Of a DNA stretch of 64,000 nt, positions 9,146-16,738 are shown one piece after another. A program made the translations under genes and the position numbers. Origin of the DNA: Muribaculum sp. (GTDB lineage: Bacteria; Bacteroidota; Bacteroidia; Bacteroidales; Muribaculaceae). A model generated the notes under the pieces. That model ran no database searches. It was not told the origin of the DNA and worked only from the letters and a program-made list of their open reading frames with translations. The DNA lies in assembly GCA_023666965.1 (NCBI GenBank), contig JAMPAZ010000001.1, positions 541,838-605,837 of the forward strand, written 5' to 3'. Within the stretch, counting starts at the first letter, position 1. Every line of letters begins with the position of its first letter.

Positions 9146-9946
9146 TTAAGCCAGGTCGTCGACCGACAGCGAGCCAAGAGCAGGAATAAAGTCGACGGCC
9201 GATTGGTCGGGTCTTACAGGTACAACTGACGCATATCCTCTGTCGGTCCAATACAGGTCGGTCTCCGGATTGTCGGGCTCCTCGTTATGAAAATGTCCCG
9301 TGAGCCAGTAAAACGGACGACCGCTTGGATCTATATAATCGGCATACTCTTCGGTCCAGAAACCTTTTGCCGCACGGGCAACCCTTATACCCTTGCACGA
9401 ATCGCCTTTGGGAATGTTTACGTTCAGACAGATGTCTTTAGGCAACCCTGACGACAGTACGTAGCGCGTCACCGCATCAACCACCTTGTGGCACGCCGCA
9501 AGGCTGCGTTGCTGATCGTGGCTGTGATAGGAATAGCCAATGGAAGGGATACCGGCCATGCACCCTTCGAGGACAGCACCCATCGTGCCGGAGTAAATCA
9601 CGTTGTTACCGGAGTTAGAGCCGTGGTTAATGCCAGACAAAATCAGATCGGGACGTCGACAAAGAAGGGTGTGCAGCGCCAACTTCACACAGTCGACAGG
9701 AGTCCCGCTTACGGAATACATCTTGGCTCCCATATATTCGTGGTGCTTGGTCACACTGAGCACTTTGTTGACAGAAATTGCCGACGATTGACCCGAACAA
9801 GCACCGTCGGGTGCAACGGCCACGACATCGCCTAACGACGACACACACGATACAAGTTCGCGGAGTCCGGGAGCGTCGATGCCGTCGTCGTTTGTAATCA
9901 GAATCAAGGGGCGTCCCCCCTCTAAATGATATTGTTTTGCGTCCAT
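9146..9946 (-). CDS. surE: 5'/3'-nucleotidase SurE
   Basis: Metal-dependent nucleoside monophosphate phosphatase of 266 residues (SurE family, usually about 250). The hallmark ITNDDGIDAPGL lies at residues 17-28, with the paired metal-binding aspartates Asp20 and Asp21. VAPDGACSGQSSA and GINHGSNSGNNVIYSGTMGA form the rest of the active site. The ATG at 9946 is the only Met upstream of the conserved core; the first 12 residues are a short non-conserved tail. The gene has its own promoter candidate and a 14-bp hairpin in its leader, and is separated from the upstream GH30 gene by a terminator. In many bacteria surE is a stationary-phase or stress gene, but nothing here shows that directly. Confidence 0.96.
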   Translation of the reverse strand: MDAKQYHLEGGRPLILITNDDGIDAPGLRELVSCVSSLGDVVAVAPDGACSGQSSAISVNKVLSVTKHHEYMGAKMYSVSGTPVDCVKLALHTLLCRRPDLILSGINHGSNSGNNVIYSGTMGAVLEGCMAGIPSIGYSYHSHDQQRSLAACHKVVDAVTRYVLSSGLPKDICLNVNIPKGDSCKGIRVARAAKGFWTEEYADYIDPSGRPFYWLTGHFHNEEPDNPETDLYWTDRGYASVVPVRPDQSAVDFIPALGSLSVDDLA

Positions 9947-9960
9947 ACCAAAATTTCATA

Positions 9961-9999
9961 AAAACAATTAGCCAACCCGTTAAGCTGGCTAATTGTTTT
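9961..9999 (-). promoter_or_regulatory. Perfect 14-bp hairpin in the surE leader
   Basis: AAAACAATTAGCCA (9961-9974) is perfectly complementary to TGGCTAATTGTTTT (9986-9999) around an 11-base loop. On the minus strand the stem is followed by a run of T residues, and the surE ATG is only 14 bases further on. A promoter candidate just upstream would start transcription at about the first base of this hairpin. That makes it a 5' UTR structure rather than the terminator of the upstream gene, which has its own. Confidence 0.8.
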
Positions 10000-10000
10000 G

Positions 10001-10032
10001 CAAAATTATGCATTTTACTCCAAATATGCAAC
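10001..10032 (-). promoter_or_regulatory. Bacteroidetes-type promoter for surE
   Basis: On the minus strand a perfect -7 box TAATTTTG (10001-10008) is preceded, after 20 bases, by GTTG (10029-10032). This is one mismatch from the TTTG -33 box of the primary Bacteroidetes sigma factor. Predicted transcription start is near 9995. Confidence 0.55.
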
Positions 10033-10050
10033 CGCGACGCATAGCGGTCG

Positions 10051-10074
10051 AAAAATTGTCCCGGCAACTGCCGG
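10051..10074 (-). terminator. Rho-independent terminator after the GH30 gene
   Basis: On the minus strand, 5 bases past the GH30 stop codon, CCGGCA and TGCCGG form a short GC-rich hairpin (10061-10074). An AT-rich tail with five T follows shortly after. Loop and stem are small, so efficiency is uncertain. Confidence 0.6.
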
Positions 10075-10079
10075 ATTCT

Positions 10080-11573
10080 TTACTTCTCGACGAAGCTGTT
10101 AAAAGAGTGTGGAGCAAGAGTCAAGTTGACGTACTTGTTGCCGACTTCCACACTTAAGCTCTTCGGCTCGTCGTTGAAGTTGCCCGCAACCAGTACATAT
10201 TTACCTTCCGGATTGAGAGCAACGAGGACCGGCGTCTTTTCGGCACCGGTAGGACGGAAACCTATGACTTTAGACCCCTCTTTGATAAAATTGCTATAAT
10301 GGCGATAAGCAAACCATTCGGGTACGTATTCGTAGGTATTGTCGGCGGAGTTAACACGGACAAGAGCATTCTGTCGCCAACCCCACGCACTCTCGCCGTT
10401 ATCGGGGAGGATAAGATTCCAGTTATTGTATTCCGAGCATCCATTGCCCAAATAATGGTTGATAAGATGGAAAGTATGTTCACCGGCACCCCAGTCCATA
10501 TTTCCGTTGCCACACTCGCTTTCAGTGCTTATGTAACGATAATCGGGAAACTCATCACGAATTTTGGGAAGAATCTGTCCGCCTTCCCACTGGAAACCGA
10601 CACCCTTGATATTGTCCTTCATTCGCGGATCGGATAGAAGATCTTTCACATGGTCGTAGCGGTTGGTGTTAAACGTACCGAGGCAAAGCTCAACACCGGG
10701 ATTTTTCTCCTTCAATGTCGGGAAAAGATATTCGAGATTAAAACGAAGGATTCCCTCGGAAGTCCAAGGGCATCCGGGATAAGGAGTGTAACTGTATGCC
10801 TCGTTCTGATACATTACCATTCCGATGTTCACGCCCTGCTTTGCGTAAAGATCGATGAATTTGCTGAACATATTGGCGTAGGTCTGCAGATAACGCGGGC
10901 TTTGGATGAAATAGTCCTGTACGGCCAGTCTGCGGGGAAATCGCTTCTTGTCGGGATTTATCTGCTCATTGTCAGATCTGTCGTCGTCGCCGAAAAGAAG
11001 ATAATCGAGCTTCGGGTCAAGATCGTTGTGTCTGTTGCTCTGCACTGCGTAATGATTATTGATTTTCATCCACGCCGGCGGACTCCACGGCGACATCCAA
11101 AACGTCATGTCGGGATTATACTTTTGAGCGGCTTTAATATACGGTATAATCGTCATCTTATCGCGATCGATGTTGAAATATTTGAGCGAGAAGTCGCCCG
11201 GCACGTCGCTGCATGAATACCACGACATAGCATAGTCGTTGGCATTCATGGATATTCTTCCGAGCGAAAAGCCCAATTCGCCGTCGGGGGAGAATGCACG
11301 GCTCAGAATCTCGTCCTGCTGATCACGAGTCAGCATACACAGAGCATTCCAATCCTGCTCGTTGAATGTCGTACCCCATCGACTAAATGTCACAATAGGA
11401 TTATTCGCATCCGAGCGTACCACATCGGACGATGTGGCCGACGGCTGTGATTTAATCGTTTTTTCAACTGACCACCTGTCAGCGTCGGTAGTTGAATAGT
11501 GTAAAAATGTCTGAGCGACAATCTGTCCGCCCATCAACAGCGGCAATATTGTGGCAAATACTACTCTTCTCAT
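10080..11573 (-). CDS. GH30 family glycoside hydrolase (beta-glucanase/glucosidase type)
   Basis: Exported glycoside hydrolase of 497 residues with a signal peptide ending near QIVAQ. The (beta/alpha)8 barrel shows GH30 landmarks: LGFSLGRISMNANDYA, FWMSPWSPPAWMK near residues 158-170, the acid/base glutamate in VMYQNEAYS (Glu258), and the nucleophile in YISTESECGNG (Glu351). A small C-terminal beta domain (ALNPEGKYVLVAGNFNDE) is also typical. It follows susD on the same strand, so it should act on the glycan imported by the SusCD pair. Similar gut Bacteroides GH30 enzymes cleave beta-1,6-glucan, but beta-glucosidase, beta-xylosidase or beta-fucosidase activity cannot be excluded. It may have its own promoter at 11594-11601. 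Confidence 0.9.
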   Translation of the reverse strand: MRRVVFATILPLLMGGQIVAQTFLHYSTTDADRWSVEKTIKSQPSATSSDVVRSDANNPIVTFSRWGTTFNEQDWNALCMLTRDQQDEILSRAFSPDGELGFSLGRISMNANDYAMSWYSCSDVPGDFSLKYFNIDRDKMTIIPYIKAAQKYNPDMTFWMSPWSPPAWMKINNHYAVQSNRHNDLDPKLDYLLFGDDDRSDNEQINPDKKRFPRRLAVQDYFIQSPRYLQTYANMFSKFIDLYAKQGVNIGMVMYQNEAYSYTPYPGCPWTSEGILRFNLEYLFPTLKEKNPGVELCLGTFNTNRYDHVKDLLSDPRMKDNIKGVGFQWEGGQILPKIRDEFPDYRYISTESECGNGNMDWGAGEHTFHLINHYLGNGCSEYNNWNLILPDNGESAWGWRQNALVRVNSADNTYEYVPEWFAYRHYSNFIKEGSKVIGFRPTGAEKTPVLVALNPEGKYVLVAGNFNDEPKSLSVEVGNKYVNLTLAPHSFNSFVEK

Positions 11574-11593
11574 TTTAGAATTTGGGATTTAAT

Positions 11594-11601
11594 CAAAAGT
11601 A
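11594..11601 (-). promoter_or_regulatory. Possible -7 box upstream of the GH30 gene
   Basis: TACTTTTG on the minus strand fits the TAnnTTTG -7 consensus and ends 20 bases before the GH30 ATG. No good TTTG -33 box lies at the right spacing, so this is a weak or activator-dependent promoter, or chance. Confidence 0.35.
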
Positions 11602-11701
11602 CAGTATAATAATTGTACATAAAATTAGACAATTTTTTCGAGAATAAAGGCTTGATTGTTCGAGTTGCCCCATAATATCTCTTTCTCATTGGCAGAACAT
11701 A

Positions 11702-11746
11702 GTAAATAGAGACACATTGCGCTTATCGGAATGTGTCTCTATTTAC
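11702..11746 (-). other. Perfect 17-bp inverted repeat between susD and the GH30 gene
   Basis: GTAAATAGAGACACATT (11702-11718) and its exact complement AATGTGTCTCTATTTAC (11730-11746) enclose an 11-base loop, starting 28 bases past the susD stop. There is no T-run on either strand, so it is not a classical terminator. As RNA it would be a very stable intercistronic hairpin, which could block 3' exonucleases and stabilise susCD mRNA relative to the GH30 part. The rest of the 201-bp gap is AT-rich, with only a possible GH30 -7 box. Confidence 0.85.
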
Positions 11747-11774
11747 ACAACCTAAAAACTTGTTCAACCTTATT

Positions 11775-13517
11775 TTATATGCCCGGATAACCTGGGTTCT
11801 GTTTCAGATTCGGATTTGTGTTAAGCGTAGTGCGCGATAGAGGCAACCACATAGTATGGTCGTCGGCATCGGGTTCCTTATCCCACCAACGTCCGGTGTT
11901 GTAAACTCCGAATCGACAGAGTTGCTGACGACGCAGACCTTCGGCAATGAATTCTCGACCCCATTCGTCAAGCAGTTCCTGCTTTGTAATGACGCTGCCG
12001 TCCTCAGGGTAAAGGCTTGGAGATCCTTCGGGATAGTTACGCTTACGGACGGTGTTCAACAGACGTTCTGCCTCAGACTTATTGCCTTGATTGAAACGTA
12101 TTTCAGCAAGGTAATATATGATTTCAGGCAAACGAAGCATTGCGTAGTCCGATTCTATCTTATTGGGGTCGTCCGACGGATAGAACGGATACTTAATGAT
12201 GCACCATCCGGAATTCTGGTCGCCTGTGGTCATCTTTGATTCAGTAGTGACTGCTCCGTTAGACGGATTTGGCGACGGACTTGACGGGTCAGTATCCCTA
12301 AACACACCTACTTGGTCGCGGATATACAGGGTATAAGCGCCGTTGTCAGATGTCACATACTTAGTCTCACCATTATCTTCGTAAGGAAGATAGCCGTATA
12401 AGAAGAGTCCCTCGCGCTTGCTGTTGCCGAGATTCTTATATTTCTTCAACCGAACATCGTCGGGATATTTCATGAATTTGCGCACGGGCTTGCCGAGTTC
12501 AAATTCATATTCGTTACCGTCAAGATCCAAACCGGGCTGAAGAGCATACTTCGGGTTGCAATTTCCCCAATCGGTAAATCCGAAATACTTAGGCGACAGG
12601 AACGGAGCCACCTGCCAGAACATTTCCGTTCCGTAGACCCAGTGCATCCCGCCAAACGACGACGGGAAGCCGTAGAGCACTTCATTAGAGTTGACATTGT
12701 CCCAATCAAAGGGGGCGTCCCAACGCGAATCTGGGGCATAGTAGCCGTAATCGCCGTTAATAATGGCCTCGCAATATTTTGCGGCCTCCGACTCCATATT
12801 TTCGTCTATCCACCAGCTTGCGTTCATGTATAGACGGGCGAGCAGCGCGGCACATGCACCTTTTGTCCAAAGACCCTGGCCTACGCCATTTCCATTTGCC
12901 CCCTGTTTGGCGTTCAACTTAGGCAGTGCCTCAAGAAGCTCGGTCTCAAGAAATTTAAATGTCTCCTGCGGGGTAGACTGGGATGGAAGTCCTACTGACG
13001 GATAATCCGTCACAATGGGGATGTTGTGGTACAGGTCGAAAATGGTCATATACATCCAGGCGCGCAACACGCGGCTTTGTGCGATAAAGTCGTCAATCTC
13101 TTGTCGTATCATACCGATTGCCTCAGGGTCCAGCTTACAGAGGTCGGCGATACTTGAATTGCAAAGACCGATGCCGCGATAAGTGTCATCCCAAGTCCAG
13201 CGGACAAAACCGTCGTCGATAGTCCACGTATGGTAATGGTAGCGGCAAAACTCACCCCCGTTGTACCAATGCTCTTCGCGCTGTACTGTCATATAATGGT
13301 CGGCCGAAAGTTCGCCCACCCAGTAAAGGCCCTGGGTATTGAGCCAGTATGCATGTCCAAAAGGACGCAGGAAGCCTTGAATAACATTCTCTTTCGTGCG
13401 GTAAAATCCGTCTTGGGGAATGATGTCGTATGTAGTCTCGTCAAGATCGGTACAGCCGACTGTTGCGAGCGCCACGGCGACCGAAGCGATTATATTGCGT
13501 AATTTAAGCGTTTTCAT
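11775..13517 (-). CDS. susD-like: RagB/SusD family nutrient-uptake outer-membrane lipoprotein
   Basis: Surface glycan-binding lipoprotein of 580 residues that caps the SusC transporter. The signal peptide ends in a lipobox ATVGC, with the usual acidic stretch after it (CTDLDETTYDIIP) that directs lipoproteins to the cell surface in Bacteroidetes. The helical TPR-like SusD core is visible in FIAQSRVLRAWMYMTIFDLYH and WTKGACAALLARLYMNA-type segments. The C-terminal RagB motif is AMLRLPEIIYYLAEIRFNQG followed by LLDEWGREFIAEGLRRQQLCRFG. It starts 27 bp after susC and is certainly co-transcribed. A 17-bp hairpin follows its stop codon. The glycan bound is unknown; the GH30 neighbour suggests a beta-glucan. 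Confidence 0.96.
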   Translation of the reverse strand: MKTLKLRNIIASVAVALATVGCTDLDETTYDIIPQDGFYRTKENVIQGFLRPFGHAYWLNTQGLYWVGELSADHYMTVQREEHWYNGGEFCRYHYHTWTIDDGFVRWTWDDTYRGIGLCNSSIADLCKLDPEAIGMIRQEIDDFIAQSRVLRAWMYMTIFDLYHNIPIVTDYPSVGLPSQSTPQETFKFLETELLEALPKLNAKQGANGNGVGQGLWTKGACAALLARLYMNASWWIDENMESEAAKYCEAIINGDYGYYAPDSRWDAPFDWDNVNSNEVLYGFPSSFGGMHWVYGTEMFWQVAPFLSPKYFGFTDWGNCNPKYALQPGLDLDGNEYEFELGKPVRKFMKYPDDVRLKKYKNLGNSKREGLFLYGYLPYEDNGETKYVTSDNGAYTLYIRDQVGVFRDTDPSSPSPNPSNGAVTTESKMTTGDQNSGWCIIKYPFYPSDDPNKIESDYAMLRLPEIIYYLAEIRFNQGNKSEAERLLNTVRKRNYPEGSPSLYPEDGSVITKQELLDEWGREFIAEGLRRQQLCRFGVYNTGRWWDKEPDADDHTMWLPLSRTTLNTNPNLKQNPGYPGI

Positions 13518-13544
13518 GCTGATATTTTGTTTAACATGTCAATT

Positions 13545-16500
13545 TTAAAAGTCGATTTGCACTCCGAAAAGATATTGGCGCGACGACGGATAGTAGCCGG
13601 TCTTGCTTGTCGGGATACCGGGCTGAAGACTGTTGACACAATAAGAGTCAGGGTAAAGTCCACGGTTATAGCTGCGGATGGTGAACAGGTTGCGGCCCGT
13701 CATGTAGAGACGGATTCTTTCGATGTACTTGTTGATCTTCCAAGTATAGCCCAGGGTGGCCACATCGAGTTTTACAAAGTCGCCGTCATGTACGAAGTAG
13801 CTGCTGTGCACATTCTTCCCCTCAGTGATATTGGCATTCTCCTTGTAGGCCGACTTAAGAACGTTAGTGCCGGGAGCCGCTCCCATCACACCGTAATACA
13901 GATCCTGAGCATCGTAAATCTGATAGCCGAACGCACCACGGAAGTAAAGTGTAAGGTCGAAGTTCTTGTAGCGGAAAGTATTGGTCAATGAAGCCGTAAA
14001 CTTAGGCAGGCCATTGCCTACTACACGCTTATCGTCATCGGTTCCTTGCGATACGGGAATCTTTTCTCCATCCTTGTTATATACTAACCAATTGCCGCCT
14101 TCGTCCACTCCGGCATACTTGAATGTATAATAATTACCTACGCGTTCACCCTCTTCGATACGCTGCACGGCACCCGGATTGCCCGGATATGAGGGAAAGC
14201 CTGACATCCAGTAAAACTTTTGGCCTTCATACATCTGATTGGAGAATGAAACGAATTTATTGTCGGAAGTAGAACCGATAAAGCTTACCGTGTAATCAAA
14301 GTCCTTAGATTTGACGGCGTTCCAACGAAGCTCGATTTCGACACCGGTGTTCTGCATTGTACCTACATTTACGTATGAGTTGGCGATTACGTTCGGCGGT
14401 ACGGGCACGCTGTATGATCCGAGCAAGTCGCTCTGCTTACGGTTGTAGTAGTTAATTGAACCTTCAAGGGCATAGTTAAACAGGCTGAAGTCTACTCCGA
14501 CATTCCAGTTCTTACCTTTTTCCCACTTAAGGTCAAGATTCGGGTTCGTGTTGATACCCCATCCCTGAACAAGGGCGCCCTTATAGAGAATCAAATCGTA
14601 AGATGCCATAGTGGCGAGCGACTGATAGCTTGCGAAGTCTTGATTACCGGTTTCGCCGTAGTCGCCGCGAATCTTAAGGTCGTTGATCCATTCGATGTCG
14701 CGCATGAAGCCTTCCTGGCTGATTCGCCAACCGGCAGATACGGCAGGGAAATTACCCCACTTATTGTTTGCACCGAATTTAGAAGAACCCTCATGTCGGA
14801 GTGAAGCAGTTAGGAAGTATCGGTCAAGGAAGTTATAAGTGAATCGTCCGAAGAAAGCAATCAACTTAGAATCGTTCTTATAAGACGACATACCTTTTCG
14901 ACCCTCGGCCGCACCCATGTATGCACCGGCTCCGAGATTGTCAGCGCCAAGCAAGTCGGAAGCGAAGTCCCTGTTCTCACCGCCGATGCCATCGTTTACA
15001 AAGTACTGATACGAGTAGCCGGCCATAAGGGTAAGATTGTGCTTGTCGTTCTTAAACCCGTAGTTGACGAGCCATTCGAGCGATTCCTGTTTATTCTTGT
15101 CGTAAGTATGCTTAGCTTCGCCGTCAAATCCTGATTCCTCGGCAACGGTCGAAGTAGAAGGTCGATACCATGAATAGTCGTTTTGGATTATCTGCTGCGC
15201 CAACGTAATCTGGGTGCTGAGACTGTGGCGTTCGTCTTTACACAGCGCGGGGAACAAGTTTAGCTTAAACGTTCCGTCCCAATTCAAGAATGTGCGCTCG
15301 CCTCCGTTCTTCTCAAGTTTCAAACGCTCCACAGGGTTGTTGGTAGCGTATGCTGAAATATATGTGTACTTACCCGGAACATCTTTGTCCATAACAGGAA
15401 TGGTAGGATTAATCATCAATGCCTCGCGGAAAGCGTCATAATCCGAATTGTCGTACTTGACATTACGCGGAGCCACATTTAATATAATCTTATACAAATC
15501 GTCTTTCCCCGTATGGTTAAGGGTCATGCGTGCACCCAACTGACGTTTGTGGGCACGAAGGTCGATACCTTCGGTATCCTTGAAGTCGACCGTTGCACGA
15601 TAATTAGTGCGTGAAGTTCCGCCGGAAATTGAAAGTGTATGGCTGTGCGACACACCGGTCTTTGTGATTTCCTTAAACCAGTCGGTATCGGCGCCGTAAT
15701 CCTCGCCACGCTCATATTTACGGAACTCGTCGGCCGACAAAACATCAAGTTCACGAACAGGGTCGGTAATATTGACAAAACCGGAATAAGTCGTATGCAC
15801 ATTCCCGTCATTCGTTCCTTTCTTGGTGGTGATTACGACAACGCCGTTGGAGCCACGCGTACCATATATGGCCGAAGCCGCGCCGTCCTTAAGCACGTCG
15901 ATAGACTCGATATCGTTCTCGTTGATATTATCCAGACTACCTCCCGGCACACCGTCGATGACCACCAGAGGACCAAGACCCGCGTTACGCGACGACACAC
16001 CGCGTACCTGCATACTTACTCCGGCATTTGGGTCGGCGGCCGTAGAGCTTTCAACCGACAGTCCGGGAACCTTTCCTTGAATCTGCATAGCAGGATTACC
16101 GTTGCCGATCTGCAACATGTCTTTGCTTGACACGTGCGAAACGGCACTTGTCACTTCTTTCTTTGAAATAGTACCATAACCAATCACCACTACTTCGTCC
16201 AAACTCGTGGTATTAGTCTTAAGTACAATTTTCAAGCCGCTCCGCCCGTCTAACTTTATGGATTGGGCCACGGCACCGACATAGCTCACTTCTATAGTGG
16301 CATTTGCCGAAACATTGTTAAGGACAAAGCGGCCGTCAATATCGGTGGCAACACCCATCGCAGAGCCTTTGACTATCACACTTGCGCCGATAACAGGCTC
16401 ACCGTCTTCATCGACCACTTCGCCCTTTACCGTCACTTTTTCATTCACTGTGCCGCGAGCCGGACTCAGTGCGTACGATTCAACTACGCCCCAGGGACTG

Positions 16501-16550
16501 ACCGACATCATTGCGAGCAATAATGATAGGTAGATTGGTTTTGTTTTCAT
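13545..16550 (-). CDS. susC-like: SusC/RagA family TonB-dependent outer-membrane transporter
   Basis: TonB-dependent importer of oligosaccharides, 1001 residues from the ATG at 16550. A further in-frame start at 16595 is rejected: it would put 15 residues ahead of a clear signal peptide (MKTKPIYLSLLLAMM) and lie upstream of the predicted transcription start. Domains in order are the signal peptide to about 30, a carboxypeptidase-regulatory-like domain (VKGEVVDEDGEPVIGASVIV), a TonB plug with the VVIGYGTISKKEVTSAVS motif and the DVLKDGAASAIYGTRGSNGV segment, and then the 22-strand barrel ending LFGVQIDF. It heads the susC-susD pair. A -7 box without a -33 box and two direct repeats lie upstream, as expected for activation by the adjacent hybrid regulator. 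Confidence 0.96.
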   Translation of the reverse strand: MKTKPIYLSLLLAMMSVSPWGVVESYALSPARGTVNEKVTVKGEVVDEDGEPVIGASVIVKGSAMGVATDIDGRFVLNNVSANATIEVSYVGAVAQSIKLDGRSGLKIVLKTNTTSLDEVVVIGYGTISKKEVTSAVSHVSSKDMLQIGNGNPAMQIQGKVPGLSVESSTAADPNAGVSMQVRGVSSRNAGLGPLVVIDGVPGGSLDNINENDIESIDVLKDGAASAIYGTRGSNGVVVITTKKGTNDGNVHTTYSGFVNITDPVRELDVLSADEFRKYERGEDYGADTDWFKEITKTGVSHSHTLSISGGTSRTNYRATVDFKDTEGIDLRAHKRQLGARMTLNHTGKDDLYKIILNVAPRNVKYDNSDYDAFREALMINPTIPVMDKDVPGKYTYISAYATNNPVERLKLEKNGGERTFLNWDGTFKLNLFPALCKDERHSLSTQITLAQQIIQNDYSWYRPSTSTVAEESGFDGEAKHTYDKNKQESLEWLVNYGFKNDKHNLTLMAGYSYQYFVNDGIGGENRDFASDLLGADNLGAGAYMGAAEGRKGMSSYKNDSKLIAFFGRFTYNFLDRYFLTASLRHEGSSKFGANNKWGNFPAVSAGWRISQEGFMRDIEWINDLKIRGDYGETGNQDFASYQSLATMASYDLILYKGALVQGWGINTNPNLDLKWEKGKNWNVGVDFSLFNYALEGSINYYNRKQSDLLGSYSVPVPPNVIANSYVNVGTMQNTGVEIELRWNAVKSKDFDYTVSFIGSTSDNKFVSFSNQMYEGQKFYWMSGFPSYPGNPGAVQRIEEGERVGNYYTFKYAGVDEGGNWLVYNKDGEKIPVSQGTDDDKRVVGNGLPKFTASLTNTFRYKNFDLTLYFRGAFGYQIYDAQDLYYGVMGAAPGTNVLKSAYKENANITEGKNVHSSYFVHDGDFVKLDVATLGYTWKINKYIERIRLYMTGRNLFTIRSYNRGLYPDSYCVNSLQPGIPTSKTGYYPSSRQYLFGVQIDF

Positions 16551-16577
16551 GTATAACATATTAATGATTCGATAGCA

Positions 16578-16585
16578 CAAAGATA
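16578..16585 (-). promoter_or_regulatory. susC promoter, -7 box without -33 box
   Basis: TATCTTTG on the minus strand is a perfect TAnnTTTG -7 element, 27 bases before the susC ATG. No TTTG-like sequence lies 19-21 bases upstream, which is common for promoters that need an activator. Predicted transcription start is near 16571. Confidence 0.6.
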
Positions 16586-16625
16586 TGCCGCTCAAAATCC
16601 ATCATTGTTTATACATGTTCCAAAA

Positions 16626-16669
16626 GAGTATGTTTATCGTTTTTAACATTCTGCAGAGTAAAATTATCG
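16626..16669. promoter_or_regulatory. Two 14-bp direct repeats upstream of the susC promoter, candidate regulator sites
   Basis: GAGTATGTTTATCG (16626-16639) and GAGTAAAATTATCG (16656-16669) match at 11 of 14 positions and are spaced exactly 30 bp, about three helical turns. A third partial match ends TTTATCG at 16710. They lie about 40 bp upstream of a -7 box lacking a -33 box. AraC-type DNA-binding domains like that of the adjacent regulator usually bind direct repeats, so these are plausible sites; this is inference. Confidence 0.5.
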
Positions 16670-16738
16670 CTCATTTTACCGCACAAAATTGACCAACAGG
16701 AGATTTATCGCGCGTTTATAAACCTTAGAACCAAGAAT

